Shown: positions 45,855-55,225, numbered from the stretch's first letter. The stretch: 64,000 bases of DNA from Pirellulaceae bacterium (GCA_019636385.1 JAHBXT010000003.1:930001-994000); one strand, 5' to 3'. Numbers and translations: made by a program. Notes: generated by a model from the sequence alone, not told the origin.

Positions 45855-47461
45855 TTGAGGCCAAACTGCTCGCCTCCGCTAGACTTTCCGATACCGCCTT
45901 TTAAGGGGCCGCGATGTTTTGGCAGGACCGGTGCAGCCGGCTTTGCTGCCGCTTCATCGGCCGCCGCTTGGTCGCTGGACTCGTCCGACAGCGGTGCAGC
46001 CTGAACGGCCTTGATCGACAATCCGATGCGTTGTTTGTCTGCTTCAACCGCTAGGATTTTGACTTCGACCTCTTGCTCCTCATGAACTACGCTACTGACG
46101 TTGTGCACGCGATGATGAGCCAGCTCGCTAATATGAACTAGGCCTTCAATTCCGGTGGCCAGTTTCACAAACGCACCGAACTCTGCGATGCGCGTCACCG
46201 TGCCCTTAACCACGGCACCAACTGGAAAGCGCTCTTGAACGCCGCTCCATGGGTGGTCTTGCAGCGAACGGTAAGCCAAGCCGATTTTACCAGTCTGAGG
46301 ATCAATTTTTTCGATGCGAACCTGAATTTGCTGTCCTTCATGCAGCACCTCGCTAGGATGTTTCACTCGCTCCCACGACAGCTGGCTGATGTGCAACAAT
46401 CCGTCCAAGCCACCGATGTCCACGAATGCACCAAAATCCATAATCTTGCGAACCGTGCCTTTGACTTGATCTCCAACTGCTAGGGCCGCTAGACGCTGCG
46501 CCCGCTGCTCAGCATTTTCACGCTCTAAAACCGAGCGGCGTGACAAGACCAGATTACCGCGACGCTGGTTGGCTTCGGTAATGATGCACAACATTCGCTG
46601 GCCAACGAACTCGGCAGGGTTCTCGATGCGATAGGGAGCAATTTGGCTGATGGGAATGAAACCGCGTATGTTGCTGACTTGGCACTCCAGCCCGCCAGCA
46701 TTAGATCCGGTAACCACGACCTCCACCAGTTCGCCTTCTTTGATCTCACTCCAGTCGGCAACCGAAACTGTGCTGCCGGGAATGCTCACATCGTACAGAC
46801 CTTCGTCAGGCAAGAAGCTGCGGACGATGACCTCTAGCTGCATGCCGACCTCGGGAGGTTGAGTAAATTGCAGTATCGACAGCACGCCCTCGTTTGGTCC
46901 GCCGAGCGACACAAACACGTTCTCTTCGTGAACCTTCATCACGGTGGCTGCGATTCGCTGACCTTCGCCCAGTTCGCGACCAACTTGCAGCAATGCGTCG
47001 CCGACCAACATCGTGTCTAAGTTTAGATCGCCGCTGAGAGCTTGATTAAATTCGTCTTCCAGGTCCGCTGACAGCGGCTGTCGGAGCGAAGGAACGGCAA
47101 CTCGGCTAGCAATAGCTGGCGTTGGCGACTTGGATGCGCTGGGTGCGGTCGCCAGTGGACTAGGACGAGTCTGCGTTGCATCGCCGGAATGGTCCGACTG
47201 CGCAGGTTTAGCCGGAGTGTCGACGGCCGTCGCATCGTTACCCGAGACCTGCTGCCGAGTTCGACCGGCAGAAGCTGCACCGCCGGGCCTGCGTAGCGCA
47301 GACTGCTGCTGGCTTTGACGCAACTGGCGGATGCGGTCTAGGCTAATTGGGCCGGAACGAGCGGGTGGCAAACTGGCGGCAGATGACTTGGGAGGCTCAA
47401 CCGAAGGCTGCGAGGAGTTGTCTGGTGCGCTAGAAGCTTCGAACGATTCTGGTTCTGACAT
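45848..47461 (-). CDS. S1 RNA-binding domain protein (ribosomal protein S1-like)
   Basis: 537 residues from the ATG at 47461 (MSEPES); the frame is open 7 codons further. The first 140 residues are low complexity (Ser/Pro/Ala/Gln). Four S1 OB-folds follow: about 175-245 (less typical, FVSLGGPNEGVLSI), about 250-320 (GFIPISQIAPYRI), about 340-410 (GTVRKIMDFGAFVDIGG, LLHISQLSWERV) and about 425-500 (GTVTRIAEFGAFVKLATG, GLVHISELAHHRV). These are close to the repeats of ribosomal protein S1, which binds mRNA on the 30S subunit. The disordered N-terminus in place of the ribosome-binding repeats suggests an S1 paralogue or a lineage-specific S1. The C-terminus is basic. Confidence 0.85.
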   Translation of the reverse strand: MSEPESFEASSAPDNSSQPSVEPPKSSAASLPPARSGPISLDRIRQLRQSQQQSALRRPGGAASAGRTRQQVSGNDATAVDTPAKPAQSDHSGDATQTRPSPLATAPSASKSPTPAIASRVAVPSLRQPLSADLEDEFNQALSGDLNLDTMLVGDALLQVGRELGEGQRIAATVMKVHEENVFVSLGGPNEGVLSILQFTQPPEVGMQLEVIVRSFLPDEGLYDVSIPGSTVSVADWSEIKEGELVEVVVTGSNAGGLECQVSNIRGFIPISQIAPYRIENPAEFVGQRMLCIITEANQRRGNLVLSRRSVLERENAEQRAQRLAALAVGDQVKGTVRKIMDFGAFVDIGGLDGLLHISQLSWERVKHPSEVLHEGQQIQVRIEKIDPQTGKIGLAYRSLQDHPWSGVQERFPVGAVVKGTVTRIAEFGAFVKLATGIEGLVHISELAHHRVHNVSSVVHEEQEVEVKILAVEADKQRIGLSIKAVQAAPLSDESSDQAAADEAAAKPAAPVLPKHRGPLKGGIGKSSGGEQFGLKW

Positions 47462-47675
47462 AGTTGTAGCTGAAAAAAACACCCACGCACCGGCATGGCG
47501 CGATGGCCCTGTGAATTTAATAGGTTCGGACCACTACCAGTCCGCCCATGGTTCGCGAAAAGTCAATATTGATTGGACACTAGTTTACCAAACCCAGGCG
47601 CTCTGCCTACGGCTCGACCGCTGGGTTCATAGTCTAGCAATTTCGCCCTCAAAATCCTGAAAGTTGACGGACGTT

Positions 47676-48386
47676 TCATGACTCGTCGATCGCTTGCCAG
47701 CGGCTGGAGCGCTGGTGCGAAACGTCAAGTTGGTCCAAAATCCTGGCTGCAACAAAGTCCACCAGATCGCTTAAGCTGGAGACTCCGTGGTACCAACCAG
47801 GGCTGGCGGGCAAGACGACCGCACCGGCAGCGGCCACCCGCTGCATGTTTTCGATCTGCATTGTGCTCAGCGGCGTCTCACGCGGTACAACAATCAACTT
47901 GCGACGCTCCTTCAAATGCACCTCCGCAGCTCGATGCACCAAATTGCGGCCCAGCGAATGTGCGATGGCTGCCAGGGTACTTCCCGAGCACGGACAGACA
48001 ACCATTGCTCGTGTACGATACGAACCGCTGGCGATCGGTACGAAATAGTCGTCTGGCTGGTGAATGTGCAGCTTGCCGCAGTCGATGGCAGCTTCAAGAC
48101 CCTGCACAGGTGCTACGGAACGGGTGTCTAAACGTAATATACGCCCGGCGGCCTCGAAGAAAGCAGGTATGTCTTCCAGCCGCATTTCCCCATGATATCC
48201 GAGCTCGTGGCGCACGACCGTCAATCCATCGCGACTGACTACTAAGTGCACAGTTAACCCCTCCTGCAGCAACCACTGGAGCGTTCGGGCTGCATAGATG
48301 GCACCTGAAGCTCCGGTAATGCCAAGCACCACCGGCAAGTCGTGGCTGGGAGTCAAATCGCGTTGTTTTTCAAAAGCTTTTGCCAT
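47676..48386 (-). CDS. ubiX: UbiX-type flavin prenyltransferase
   Basis: Makes prenylated FMN, the cofactor of UbiD-type decarboxylases, from FMN and dimethylallyl phosphate. The sequence has LGITGASGAIYAARTLQWL near the start and the conserved VCPCSGSTLAAIAHSLGRNL, LIVVPRETPLSTMQIENM and PASPGWYHGVSSLSDLVDF in the second half. The start is uncertain: I used the ATG at 48386 (MAKAFEKQ), giving 236 residues, but the frame is open to 48449 and no good ribosome binding site is visible for either. No ubiD gene is in the window, so the partner must be elsewhere. It is divergent from the NUDIX gene. Confidence 0.88.
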   Translation of the reverse strand: MAKAFEKQRDLTPSHDLPVVLGITGASGAIYAARTLQWLLQEGLTVHLVVSRDGLTVVRHELGYHGEMRLEDIPAFFEAAGRILRLDTRSVAPVQGLEAAIDCGKLHIHQPDDYFVPIASGSYRTRAMVVCPCSGSTLAAIAHSLGRNLVHRAAEVHLKERRKLIVVPRETPLSTMQIENMQRVAAAGAVVLPASPGWYHGVSSLSDLVDFVAARILDQLDVSHQRSSRWQAIDES

Positions 48387-48612
48387 CAGCGTCGAGCGAA
48401 AAAGTGAATTGAACTTCGTGACTGCAGTTGTCATCGCGTTCGGCAACAAACTGAGTAGCTCACATTCCTGCTTGCCACAGAGCTATTGTGGTTGGTCAGT
48501 CCCTTGTTGGGAAGCTGTGCTGACGCGCTGGCTTGGAAGTTGCTATACTGGCCGGCTAAGGTTCAACGCGATATGGACGCTGCGAATTATTGATTCGTAC
48601 TGGAAAGTCAGC

Positions 48613-49080
48613 ATGGGGCAGCCAGCCAGATTTGGCAAGCCGCGTCGCGGTGCGGTAGCGATCATTGTCGAAGACGGCAGGTTCCTGGTCATCCGTCGCA
48701 GCTTGCAGGTGCGCGCGCCGGATCTGGTTTGTTTCGCCGGAGGCACCATCGAAGCCCACGAAACGCCGCACCAGGCAATTGAGCGGGAATTGTTGGAAGA
48801 ACTGAGTCTGGTAGGCACCGCCACAGACCACGTCTGGCGGAGTGTTACCTCTTGGGGAACCGAATTGGAGTGGGTGATCGTCCAGCGACATCCGGACTCA
48901 GAACCGATTGCCAACCCCAGCGAAGTGGCCGAATGGATGTGGCTGGACCCGGTTAGTCTCTTAAAACACCCCAAACTGCTGCCCAGCGTCCCCGCCTTCT
49001 TTAAAGCATGGGCTAAGAACGAGTTCGTTCTACCTGATCGGGCCGGCGTGCCCAATTCGCATTGGATCAATGACGATTGA
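48613..49080 (+). CDS. NUDIX hydrolase
   Basis: Hydrolyses a nucleoside diphosphate linked to some moiety; the substrate cannot be given. The 155-residue product starts at ATG 48613 (MGQPARF); the frame is open further upstream to 48298, but that part overlaps the divergent ubiX gene and has no family features. The NUDIX box GTIEAHE...RELLEELSL near 45-65 keeps all metal-binding Glu residues, with Ser in place of the usual final Gly. Typical strands flank it (GAVAIIVEDGRFLVIRRS). A stand-alone gene between ubiX and a small membrane protein. Confidence 0.85.
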   Translation: MGQPARFGKPRRGAVAIIVEDGRFLVIRRSLQVRAPDLVCFAGGTIEAHETPHQAIERELLEELSLVGTATDHVWRSVTSWGTELEWVIVQRHPDSEPIANPSEVAEWMWLDPVSLLKHPKLLPSVPAFFKAWAKNEFVLPDRAGVPNSHWINDD

Positions 49081-49308
49081 ACATTTTACCATGCGTAGGA
49101 CCGTAAACGATCGGACGGCGTGCCTAGCTAACAGAATGACACAATAACGAATCTGACTTTGCCGCTTCATCACATCTAAGTCGCGACTCGATATTTCAGA
49201 GCTGGCGTTATGTGATAGAATTCGGCTACTAACGTGCGCCGAATCGTAGTGCCGCGCACAGGAAGCTACTCACACAGTGCGAGAGTAAAACCGCTAGGGA
49301 GAATTGCG

Positions 49309-49746
49309 ATGGATGCTGTGACGATGGACGCTGTGACGATAGTTGGAATGGCCATGGTGGCCCTGGCAACGTTGTTTTCCTTGGTCGGATTTGTCTGTGC
49401 GATCTTGATCATCGTAAAAATGTTTCAGCACAATCAAACTGGTCTCGGAATCGCCACCCTGATTGGAATATTAGTCTGCGGGTTCGGCTACTTGCTGGCC
49501 CTAATTTTTGGGTGGCAGAACAAGCAAAGCTGGCAACTCGGCAAGGTGATGCCTGCCTACACCGGCAGCCTGATATTGAGCTTTGTACTCTTCGGTGCAG
49601 GATGGGTGCTCATGGCCCCATGGGTTGCTCGCGAGATGCAGCGAATCGAACAGCAGAATCCAGGCAGTGATTTTGATCTAGATTCGCAATACGGAGACGA
49701 CTTGGACAATGGCCTAGCGCCACCATCCTTCTCGGAAGATTCGTGA
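49309..49746 (+). CDS. Small membrane protein of unknown function
   Basis: 145 residues from the ATG at 49309, chosen because AGGGAG lies 7 bases upstream; the longer frame to 49234 has none. Three transmembrane segments: about 10-36, 46-67 and 84-106. The C-terminal tail is strongly acidic (QYGDDLDNG, SEDS) and cytoplasmic or periplasmic depending on topology. No recognised domain. It sits alone between the NUDIX gene and the propeller gene. Confidence 0.65.
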   Translation: MDAVTMDAVTIVGMAMVALATLFSLVGFVCAILIIVKMFQHNQTGLGIATLIGILVCGFGYLLALIFGWQNKQSWQLGKVMPAYTGSLILSFVLFGAGWVLMAPWVAREMQRIEQQNPGSDFDLDSQYGDDLDNGLAPPSFSEDS

Positions 49747-49940
49747 TGCTCTGCCGCTTCAGCAACAACTTGGGCGGCATACAAGATTTGCCATGCGGGC
49801 CAAACCAACTGGCGGCGGGCTATTACGCGTAATCCTGACATGAAGTTGTACCGGCTTGGCCAAGCGAAGGCCGAACACGTGCACTTGCTGACGGCGCTTT
49901 GGGCCAGCAATTAACCATAAGTAGTAGGAGCTTTACAGCC

Positions 49941-51287
49941 ATGCGATTAGACGACCGACGAATCTGCTGTTTGTTGATGGTCCTATCGATCATAGGCGGC
50001 TCGAAAGCCGGCTGGTGCGATGATTGGCCACAGTGGATGGGCCAGAATCGCGACGGAATTTGGCACGAGGGCGGCATCATCGAGCGAATTCCAGACCAGG
50101 GGCTGCCGGTCTTGTGGAGAACTAGGATCGGCGGAGGTTACTCAGGCCCGGCGGTAGCCGACGGTCGAGTGTTTGTGACCGATTATCTGGCCGAATCGCA
50201 AGAGCTGAAAAACAATCCCAGCGCTCGTGACAGTCGTAGCGGCAAAGAGCGCGTGCTGTGCCTGAACTTTGCTACGGGTGAGCTTTTGTGGAAATTTGAA
50301 TACCCCAGACAATATAACATCTCGTATGCTGCAGGGCCTCGAGCAACACCGACCGTTGATGGGCAGCGAGTGTATGTGCTGGGAGCAGAAGGCGATCTGT
50401 ATTGCTTGAATGTCGATACCGGTGATGTCTTGTGGCGCAAGAACTTGCCTCAAGAATTTGCTTGCCAGTGCCCGCTGTGGGGCTATTCGGCACATCCATT
50501 GATTCATGGTGATTTGCTGTACACGCTGGCCGGAGGTAAAGGCACCTTGGTCGTGGCGCTCAACAAGCACACCGGCCAGAAGGTTTGGGGAGCTCTGAGT
50601 TCCGAAGAGATTGGATATTGCCCACCGTCGATTGCCGAATTTGGCGGTCGTCAGCAGTTGATGATTTGGTACCCGCAGGCCATTTGCGGGTTGGATTTGC
50701 AGAGTGGCCAAGAGCTGTGGAATTATCCGCTGGCTCCACAATATGCCATGTCAATCTGCGCTCCACGGGTCCAGGGAAATCTGTTGTTTGCCAGCGGGAT
50801 TGGCGATACAGCGGCATTGGTTGAATTTGATGGGCACGGCCAACCGGCCAGGACTGTTTGGACCGGAAAGGTCAAGCAAGCTATTTATGCGGCAAATGCC
50901 ACGCCCTTGTGGATAGGCGATACCGTGTACGGATCAGATTGTCAGACCGGCAATTTTGTAGCGGTTGATATGGCCAATGGGCAACGATTGTGGGAGACAT
51001 TGGAACTGACAGCAGGTGGCCAGCGGCGCGCATCACATGGTACGGCTTTCCTGGTACAGAACGGATCGCAATCATTCCTGTTCACTGAGACTGGTCATCT
51101 GGTCATGGCGCGACTGTCTCGGTCTGGGTACGAAGAGCTGGGACGTATGAAAGTCCTGGAGCCTACCGGGGAATGCTTCGGACGATCAGTTGTTTGGAGC
51201 CATCCGGCCTTTGCCAACCGCTGCCTAGTGGCCCGCAATGACAGCGAGATCGTGTGTGTGAGTCTAGCGGCCAATGTTGCCAAGTAA
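49941..51287 (+). CDS. Exported PQQ-type beta-propeller protein
   Basis: 448 residues from the ATG at 49941, with TAGGAG upstream; the extended frame to 49899 lacks one. The signal peptide (about 5-26) ends before DDWPQWMGQNRDGIWHEGG, the opening of planctomycete PQQ-like propellers. Repeated WD/PQQ-type blades follow: RVLCLNFATGELLWKFEYP, YCLNVDTGDVLWRKNL, VALNKHTGQKVWG and AVDMANGQRLWETLEL, about seven in all. No catalytic Asp/Glu/Ca site of true quinoprotein dehydrogenases is evident, so it may be a binding or scaffold protein. The cyclophilin-like gene starts 14 bases before its stop. Confidence 0.8.
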   Translation: MRLDDRRICCLLMVLSIIGGSKAGWCDDWPQWMGQNRDGIWHEGGIIERIPDQGLPVLWRTRIGGGYSGPAVADGRVFVTDYLAESQELKNNPSARDSRSGKERVLCLNFATGELLWKFEYPRQYNISYAAGPRATPTVDGQRVYVLGAEGDLYCLNVDTGDVLWRKNLPQEFACQCPLWGYSAHPLIHGDLLYTLAGGKGTLVVALNKHTGQKVWGALSSEEIGYCPPSIAEFGGRQQLMIWYPQAICGLDLQSGQELWNYPLAPQYAMSICAPRVQGNLLFASGIGDTAALVEFDGHGQPARTVWTGKVKQAIYAANATPLWIGDTVYGSDCQTGNFVAVDMANGQRLWETLELTAGGQRRASHGTAFLVQNGSQSFLFTETGHLVMARLSRSGYEELGRMKVLEPTGECFGRSVVWSHPAFANRCLVARNDSEIVCVSLAANVAK

Positions 51288-52635
51288 GAGTCAGAATTTA
51301 ACTTTGCACATCAGCAATATGTTACTCAGCTCATGCGCCCCATCGCCGATCAGCCTACCCGGCAACCGTCCCAGAGGCTACAAATTACAGGCCTCAATTG
51401 GGCAGGTAATGCTGATGTCGTGCCTACTAGTCGGCTTAATCGGCAAAACTGCGATCGCTCAGCCAGCGCACTCTAGCGACGAGCCCACGTTCATTGAAGT
51501 TAAGGCCAAAACTGCGGCCTTTCAGGCAAGCATCGACAACTTTCGAAAGCACATCAAAAGGCTGTTTGATTCGGAGCTCCGATTTCACGCTAGCGATCTA
51601 CCCTCCGAACAGCAGTTGCTACGTGAACAATGGAGCTTTTTGCGAGAGGAAGGTTTTGTTCATCATCAATCGCTGTTGCAGGCGGCATTGGATGAATTCC
51701 AGCAGGCTCCGGCCGAGAGCGTTGACATTGGCAGCATGCTGTACGAGGCGCTCAAGCGAGGTGCGGGGCGCGATGATTACGAAGGCTTACTGCCCATCGC
51801 CCGGGGACTTTACCATGCAAGATATCCCGCTGACGATCTGTTGCGTCTATTAGTGTTGTGCAGTTTAGCCGACAACCAGTATCAACTGGCGCGTGAGCCG
51901 CTCCAGCAGCTTATTGATAGTCAGCAAGCCAGCCCCGAGGTGCTCAAGCTTTTTGCCGATGTGGATGTGCTTGAAAAACAGTGGACAAGGGAACAAGAGA
52001 TTCTGCGCCAGGATTCGGTCGGGGATCCATTGCCGCAGGCGCATTTGGAGACCACCAAGGGAAAGGTTGTGATCGAACTGTTTGAGAATCAGGCTCCACA
52101 AGCAGTCGCCAATTTTGTGTCGCTGGCCGAGCAGGGCTTTTACAATTTCAGCGATTTCTTTCTGGTCGTCGATAATGGAGTTGCTCAAGCAGGCTGTCCT
52201 AAATCGGACGGTACCGGTGGCCCAGGTTACTTTATCCCGGCCGAGCGCGACGCCGCAGTCGCCCGCGGGCTATTTCGTGGCTACGTTGGGCTGGCTCGAC
52301 TACCCGACCTGCCCGATAGTGGCGGTTCGCAGTTCTTCATCAGCTTCCTGCCCAACGCATCCCTTAATGTTCAAGCGACCGTCTTTGGCCGAGTGATTTC
52401 CGGTATGCACAATGTCGCCAGACTGAATCGAGTTGATCCCAAAGCTAAATCCGACAAAAAAACGCAGGAGCGACCACCGGCCGAAGCCGATGAGATTATT
52501 TCTGTAACCGTCCTAAACAAGCGTCTACATGACTATCGGCCAACACGACTGCCACAACCTGGGCTGCCACAACCTGGACGCGGTGCAGCGCAATCGCCTT
52601 CAGAGCCAGTAGGTACTGGCGAGCCTGGCCAGTGA
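51274..52635 (+). CDS. Cyclophilin-like protein, exported, catalytic Arg not found
   Basis: 453 residues. A helical N-terminal half (about 75-240) of unknown function precedes a cyclophilin-type domain (about 248-405): LETTKGKVVIELFENQAPQA, NFVSLAEQGFYN, GSQFFISFLPN near 350 and FGRVISGMHNVARLN near 373. The position of the catalytic Arg (F-H-R-V in active cyclophilins) reads FFLVVDNG here, so peptidyl-prolyl isomerase activity may be lost or altered. An in-frame internal start (ATG 51409, MLMSCLLVGLIGKTAIAQP) would give a cleaner signal peptide; the ATG at 51274 keeps the overlap with the propeller gene. The C-terminus is Pro/Gly-rich. Probably periplasmic. Confidence 0.75.
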   Translation: MLPSKSQNLTLHISNMLLSSCAPSPISLPGNRPRGYKLQASIGQVMLMSCLLVGLIGKTAIAQPAHSSDEPTFIEVKAKTAAFQASIDNFRKHIKRLFDSELRFHASDLPSEQQLLREQWSFLREEGFVHHQSLLQAALDEFQQAPAESVDIGSMLYEALKRGAGRDDYEGLLPIARGLYHARYPADDLLRLLVLCSLADNQYQLAREPLQQLIDSQQASPEVLKLFADVDVLEKQWTREQEILRQDSVGDPLPQAHLETTKGKVVIELFENQAPQAVANFVSLAEQGFYNFSDFFLVVDNGVAQAGCPKSDGTGGPGYFIPAERDAAVARGLFRGYVGLARLPDLPDSGGSQFFISFLPNASLNVQATVFGRVISGMHNVARLNRVDPKAKSDKKTQERPPAEADEIISVTVLNKRLHDYRPTRLPQPGLPQPGRGAAQSPSEPVGTGEPGQ

Positions 52636-52713
52636 GATGGAAAAGACCGTTGAGTCTGTCAATATCGGGAGCCAAGTTGGGCCCGGTTTCAGAGCGGTTG
52701 AATTTGTAAACTC

Positions 52714-53916
52714 TCACACGTCGCACAATGCCAATGGCATTTCGTCGCCAGGCTTGTGAACGTACAGTGATCGTTTGCCGCAGTAAATCTCATAAAGCGG
52801 ATTGCCAACCATTTCAGCTCGCCAGCCCCGAAGCAGATTCGGAAAGCGAGGATCGTCCGGCGGCAACTGTTGGCCTTTCAGCCAATAAGCTGCCAATCGG
52901 CTGACATCGTCGCTCGTGCCGACGATCGCAGGAGAGATGCCATGAGTTCGACACAGATAGCTCATGGCCGCTGTCAAGAACTGTTGCAGGAGTACTGGCG
53001 GCCGCGGCAATCCATTTTCGCTTGACCAGGGGGTGTCGGGAACGGGACCGGATAAACCGTCTTCGATGCACTGGGCAATCTCCGGAAGGAAGCGCTGAAA
53101 TCCGCTGTGATGAAGGCCGCGAATGTGTGCAATGCGCCGTTGGTCTGCTGAGCCACGACGGGCCAGCTCGATAATTAAGTCGTCGCGGAGCACTCGTCGG
53201 GCAGGCATGTTCTTATGTTTGGCACGTTCCTCGCGCCATTGCCAAATACAACGAGCGATGGCCATTTGGCGACCTGTGAGCTTCTGCACCCCTGGGAAAC
53301 GAGTCCAACCCTCGGCACGTTCATACTCGACCAACCCAGCCTGACGAACTTCCAGCTCCTTGCTCAACCACTGGGTCCGGTTGACAGCCTGCAACTGGCC
53401 GGTCAGCAAGTCATATAATTGAGGCAAATGCAACACGTCCAGTGCGGCGTATTCCAGTTGCGCGGTCGACAGCGGTCGGCGGCGCCAATCGGTGCGAGTT
53501 TCACCTTTGGTTGCATTTTCACCAAGCAGCCTCTGGAGCAGTTTCCCGTAAGCGGCTGGGTATTCTCCGCCTAACATGCCCATCGCTAGTTGCACGTCAA
53601 ACAACTGGCGGAATGTTTGATTGGTGGCCCGATAGGCGAACAGAATCTCTTCGCGACCAGCGTGAACGACAATGACTCGACTGGGGTCCACGATGCACCG
53701 CCATAGCTCGTCCAGCGAACTCAGGCGAATCGCATCGATCAAGAAAATCCGCTTACGAGTCGCGATTTGCAGCAGGCACAAGTCGGGTTTGAAGCTGTCT
53801 TCGGCAATGAATTCAGTATCCAGCCCCAGCAGGTCGGCCGACTGCAGCGTTTGTAATACCGCAGGCAATTGTTCGTCACGGTCAATCAGCTCGTAATGCA
53901 CCACGGCTCCACCCAC
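52714..53916 (-). CDS. rnd: Ribonuclease D
   Basis: 3'-5' exoribonuclease for tRNA 3'-end trimming. The 400-residue protein has the DEDD exonuclease motifs: LLGLDTEFIAEDSF near 30 (Asp, Glu), VVHAGREEILFAYRATN near 80 with Asp in LFDVQLAMG near 101, and YAALDVLHLPQLYDLL near 152 with the Tyr and Asp of the DEDDy class. A HRDC domain (about 212-285: LTGRQMAIARCIWQWREERA) follows. A second HRDC-like region with shorter similarity is C-terminal. Start is GTG at 53916, or GTG 12 bases downstream (VVHYEL). Divergent from mfnB. Confidence 0.9.
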   Translation of the reverse strand: MGGAVVHYELIDRDEQLPAVLQTLQSADLLGLDTEFIAEDSFKPDLCLLQIATRKRIFLIDAIRLSSLDELWRCIVDPSRVIVVHAGREEILFAYRATNQTFRQLFDVQLAMGMLGGEYPAAYGKLLQRLLGENATKGETRTDWRRRPLSTAQLEYAALDVLHLPQLYDLLTGQLQAVNRTQWLSKELEVRQAGLVEYERAEGWTRFPGVQKLTGRQMAIARCIWQWREERAKHKNMPARRVLRDDLIIELARRGSADQRRIAHIRGLHHSGFQRFLPEIAQCIEDGLSGPVPDTPWSSENGLPRPPVLLQQFLTAAMSYLCRTHGISPAIVGTSDDVSRLAAYWLKGQQLPPDDPRFPNLLRGWRAEMVGNPLYEIYCGKRSLYVHKPGDEMPLALCDV

Positions 53917-54138
53917 GTGTCATCCCCGCAAATTCCAAGCTGAGCGCGCAATAGGGGCGCAGCTATCTAGGAGTTTAAGTCTCAACCTCGGCAGTGTATA
54001 ACATACCATTGTCGTGACGGTAGGTGCAGCACCATTGGAGTGGGGATTGCCAGCTACCCCATCATCTTCTGTGGATTTTACTGGCGCTGGATATGATCGA
54101 GATATGCCAATAAAGAATTGGGAGCCCGAACTATCGTG

Positions 54139-54918
54139 ATGCCCTCGCTGAAACGCTCGGTCGATGTCCAGCGTGATCGCTTCGATAGCAGCGGTTGGTC
54201 ACCGGGGTTGCTGGTCAGCGTGCGAAACGCTGACGAAGCACAGATTTGTCTGGAAAGCGGCGTGGATTGGATCGACCTGAAAGAACCGCTGGCAGGCTCG
54301 CTGGGTTGTCCCAGATCTGCTGTGGCAAGCGAGGTTGCTGAGTTGCTCGATGCATTCCCACAACGCAGCGTCGCACTGGGTGAGCTGCATGATTTGGAGA
54401 TCCAGAGAGCGATCCGTCTGAGCGGCTGGTTTAGGTTTGCGAAAGTCGGCCTGTCGTCCATGCGATACAATTCACGCTGGCCAACTAGCCTGTGCGAGTT
54501 ATCGCAACGATTGGAATGTCAGCTCGTTCCAGTCGTTTATGCGGACTGGCAGAACTGTGAAGCTGCGCTGCCTCTACAGGTCATTGACTGGGCGATTGCC
54601 AATCGAAGCCCCTATTTGCTGGTAGATACGTTTGTTAAGAACGGTCAGCGACTGCTGGATCATCAGCCACTAGAGGTATTGGCCGGATGGATCGAGCAAT
54701 TGGAAGTTGGCGGAGTGCAAATCGTATTGGCCGGTAGCTTGCAGATCGCCGATGTACTGAGATTGCGTGATCTGCGCTGCGCGGCCGTCGCGGTGCGCGG
54801 GGCGGTGTGCGAAGGCGATCGACGCGGACACCTCAGCCCCCGACTTGTCCGACAGTGGGTGAGTTTAATTCAAGGTTCCAAATGCGTATTCGGTGGCGGA
54901 AATACAGGGCAGGAATAA
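54139..54918 (+). CDS. mfnB: (5-Formylfuran-3-yl)methyl phosphate synthase, MfnB-like
   Basis: In methanogens and methylotrophs MfnB condenses two glyceraldehyde-3-phosphate molecules to 4-(hydroxymethyl)-2-furancarboxaldehyde phosphate, the first step of methanofuran synthesis. The product of about 259 residues has the diagnostic LLVSVRNADEAQICLESGVDWIDLKEP-like start, with Lys in DLKEPLAGSLGCP near 48, ALGELHD near 83 and KVGLSSM near 102 (second catalytic Lys region), and LVDTFVKNG near 160. The ATG at 54139 is used; GTG 54136 and TTG 54118 are alternatives. Planctomycetes are known to carry tetrahydromethanopterin-linked C1 genes, which fits. No other C1 gene is adjacent. Confidence 0.82.
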   Translation: MPSLKRSVDVQRDRFDSSGWSPGLLVSVRNADEAQICLESGVDWIDLKEPLAGSLGCPRSAVASEVAELLDAFPQRSVALGELHDLEIQRAIRLSGWFRFAKVGLSSMRYNSRWPTSLCELSQRLECQLVPVVYADWQNCEAALPLQVIDWAIANRSPYLLVDTFVKNGQRLLDHQPLEVLAGWIEQLEVGGVQIVLAGSLQIADVLRLRDLRCAAVAVRGAVCEGDRRGHLSPRLVRQWVSLIQGSKCVFGGGNTGQE

Positions 54919-54937
54919 AGTGAAGGACGGGTAAGCG

Positions 54938-55216
54938 ATGTCCAGTACTAGCCGAGAGCCCTTGTCGGGGGTGATACGTCAAGATATGAAAATCGTCGGC
55001 GGCATCTGCTTGCCTGAGACCGATGTGTTCCAGTTCATCGACAATTTTAATCACTGCTACGGCCCCCTAAAAATGAAGATCGATCTACCCACCGGCGCGC
55101 AGCGTCCGGCGGGCAGTCAAATACTGCAACCGATTGGCGCAACGCGGTCGGGCAATCTTGGCAGACCAGTTCAGCAAACGGCCGCGCTAAAATCGACTTT
55201 ACCCAACTACGACTGA
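54938..55216 (+). CDS. Small hypothetical protein
   Basis: A 92-residue frame beginning 19 bases after mfnB, with AAGGACGGG upstream of its ATG. No known family, no signal peptide or membrane segment. The first half (MKIVGGICLPETDVFQFIDN) looks folded; the second half is polar and repetitive (Gln, Pro, Thr, Arg). The spacing after mfnB and the ribosome-binding-like sequence argue for a gene; lack of any family argues against. It ends 9 bases before the stop of the convergent SulP-CA gene. Confidence 0.35.
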   Translation: MSSTSREPLSGVIRQDMKIVGGICLPETDVFQFIDNFNHCYGPLKMKIDLPTGAQRPAGSQILQPIGATRSGNLGRPVQQTAALKSTLPNYD

Positions 55217-55225
55217 TGCTTGGTT

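Noticed and set aside
47678-48238. 186-codon frame antisense to ubiX
   Set aside because: UbiX motifs on the minus strand are decisive.
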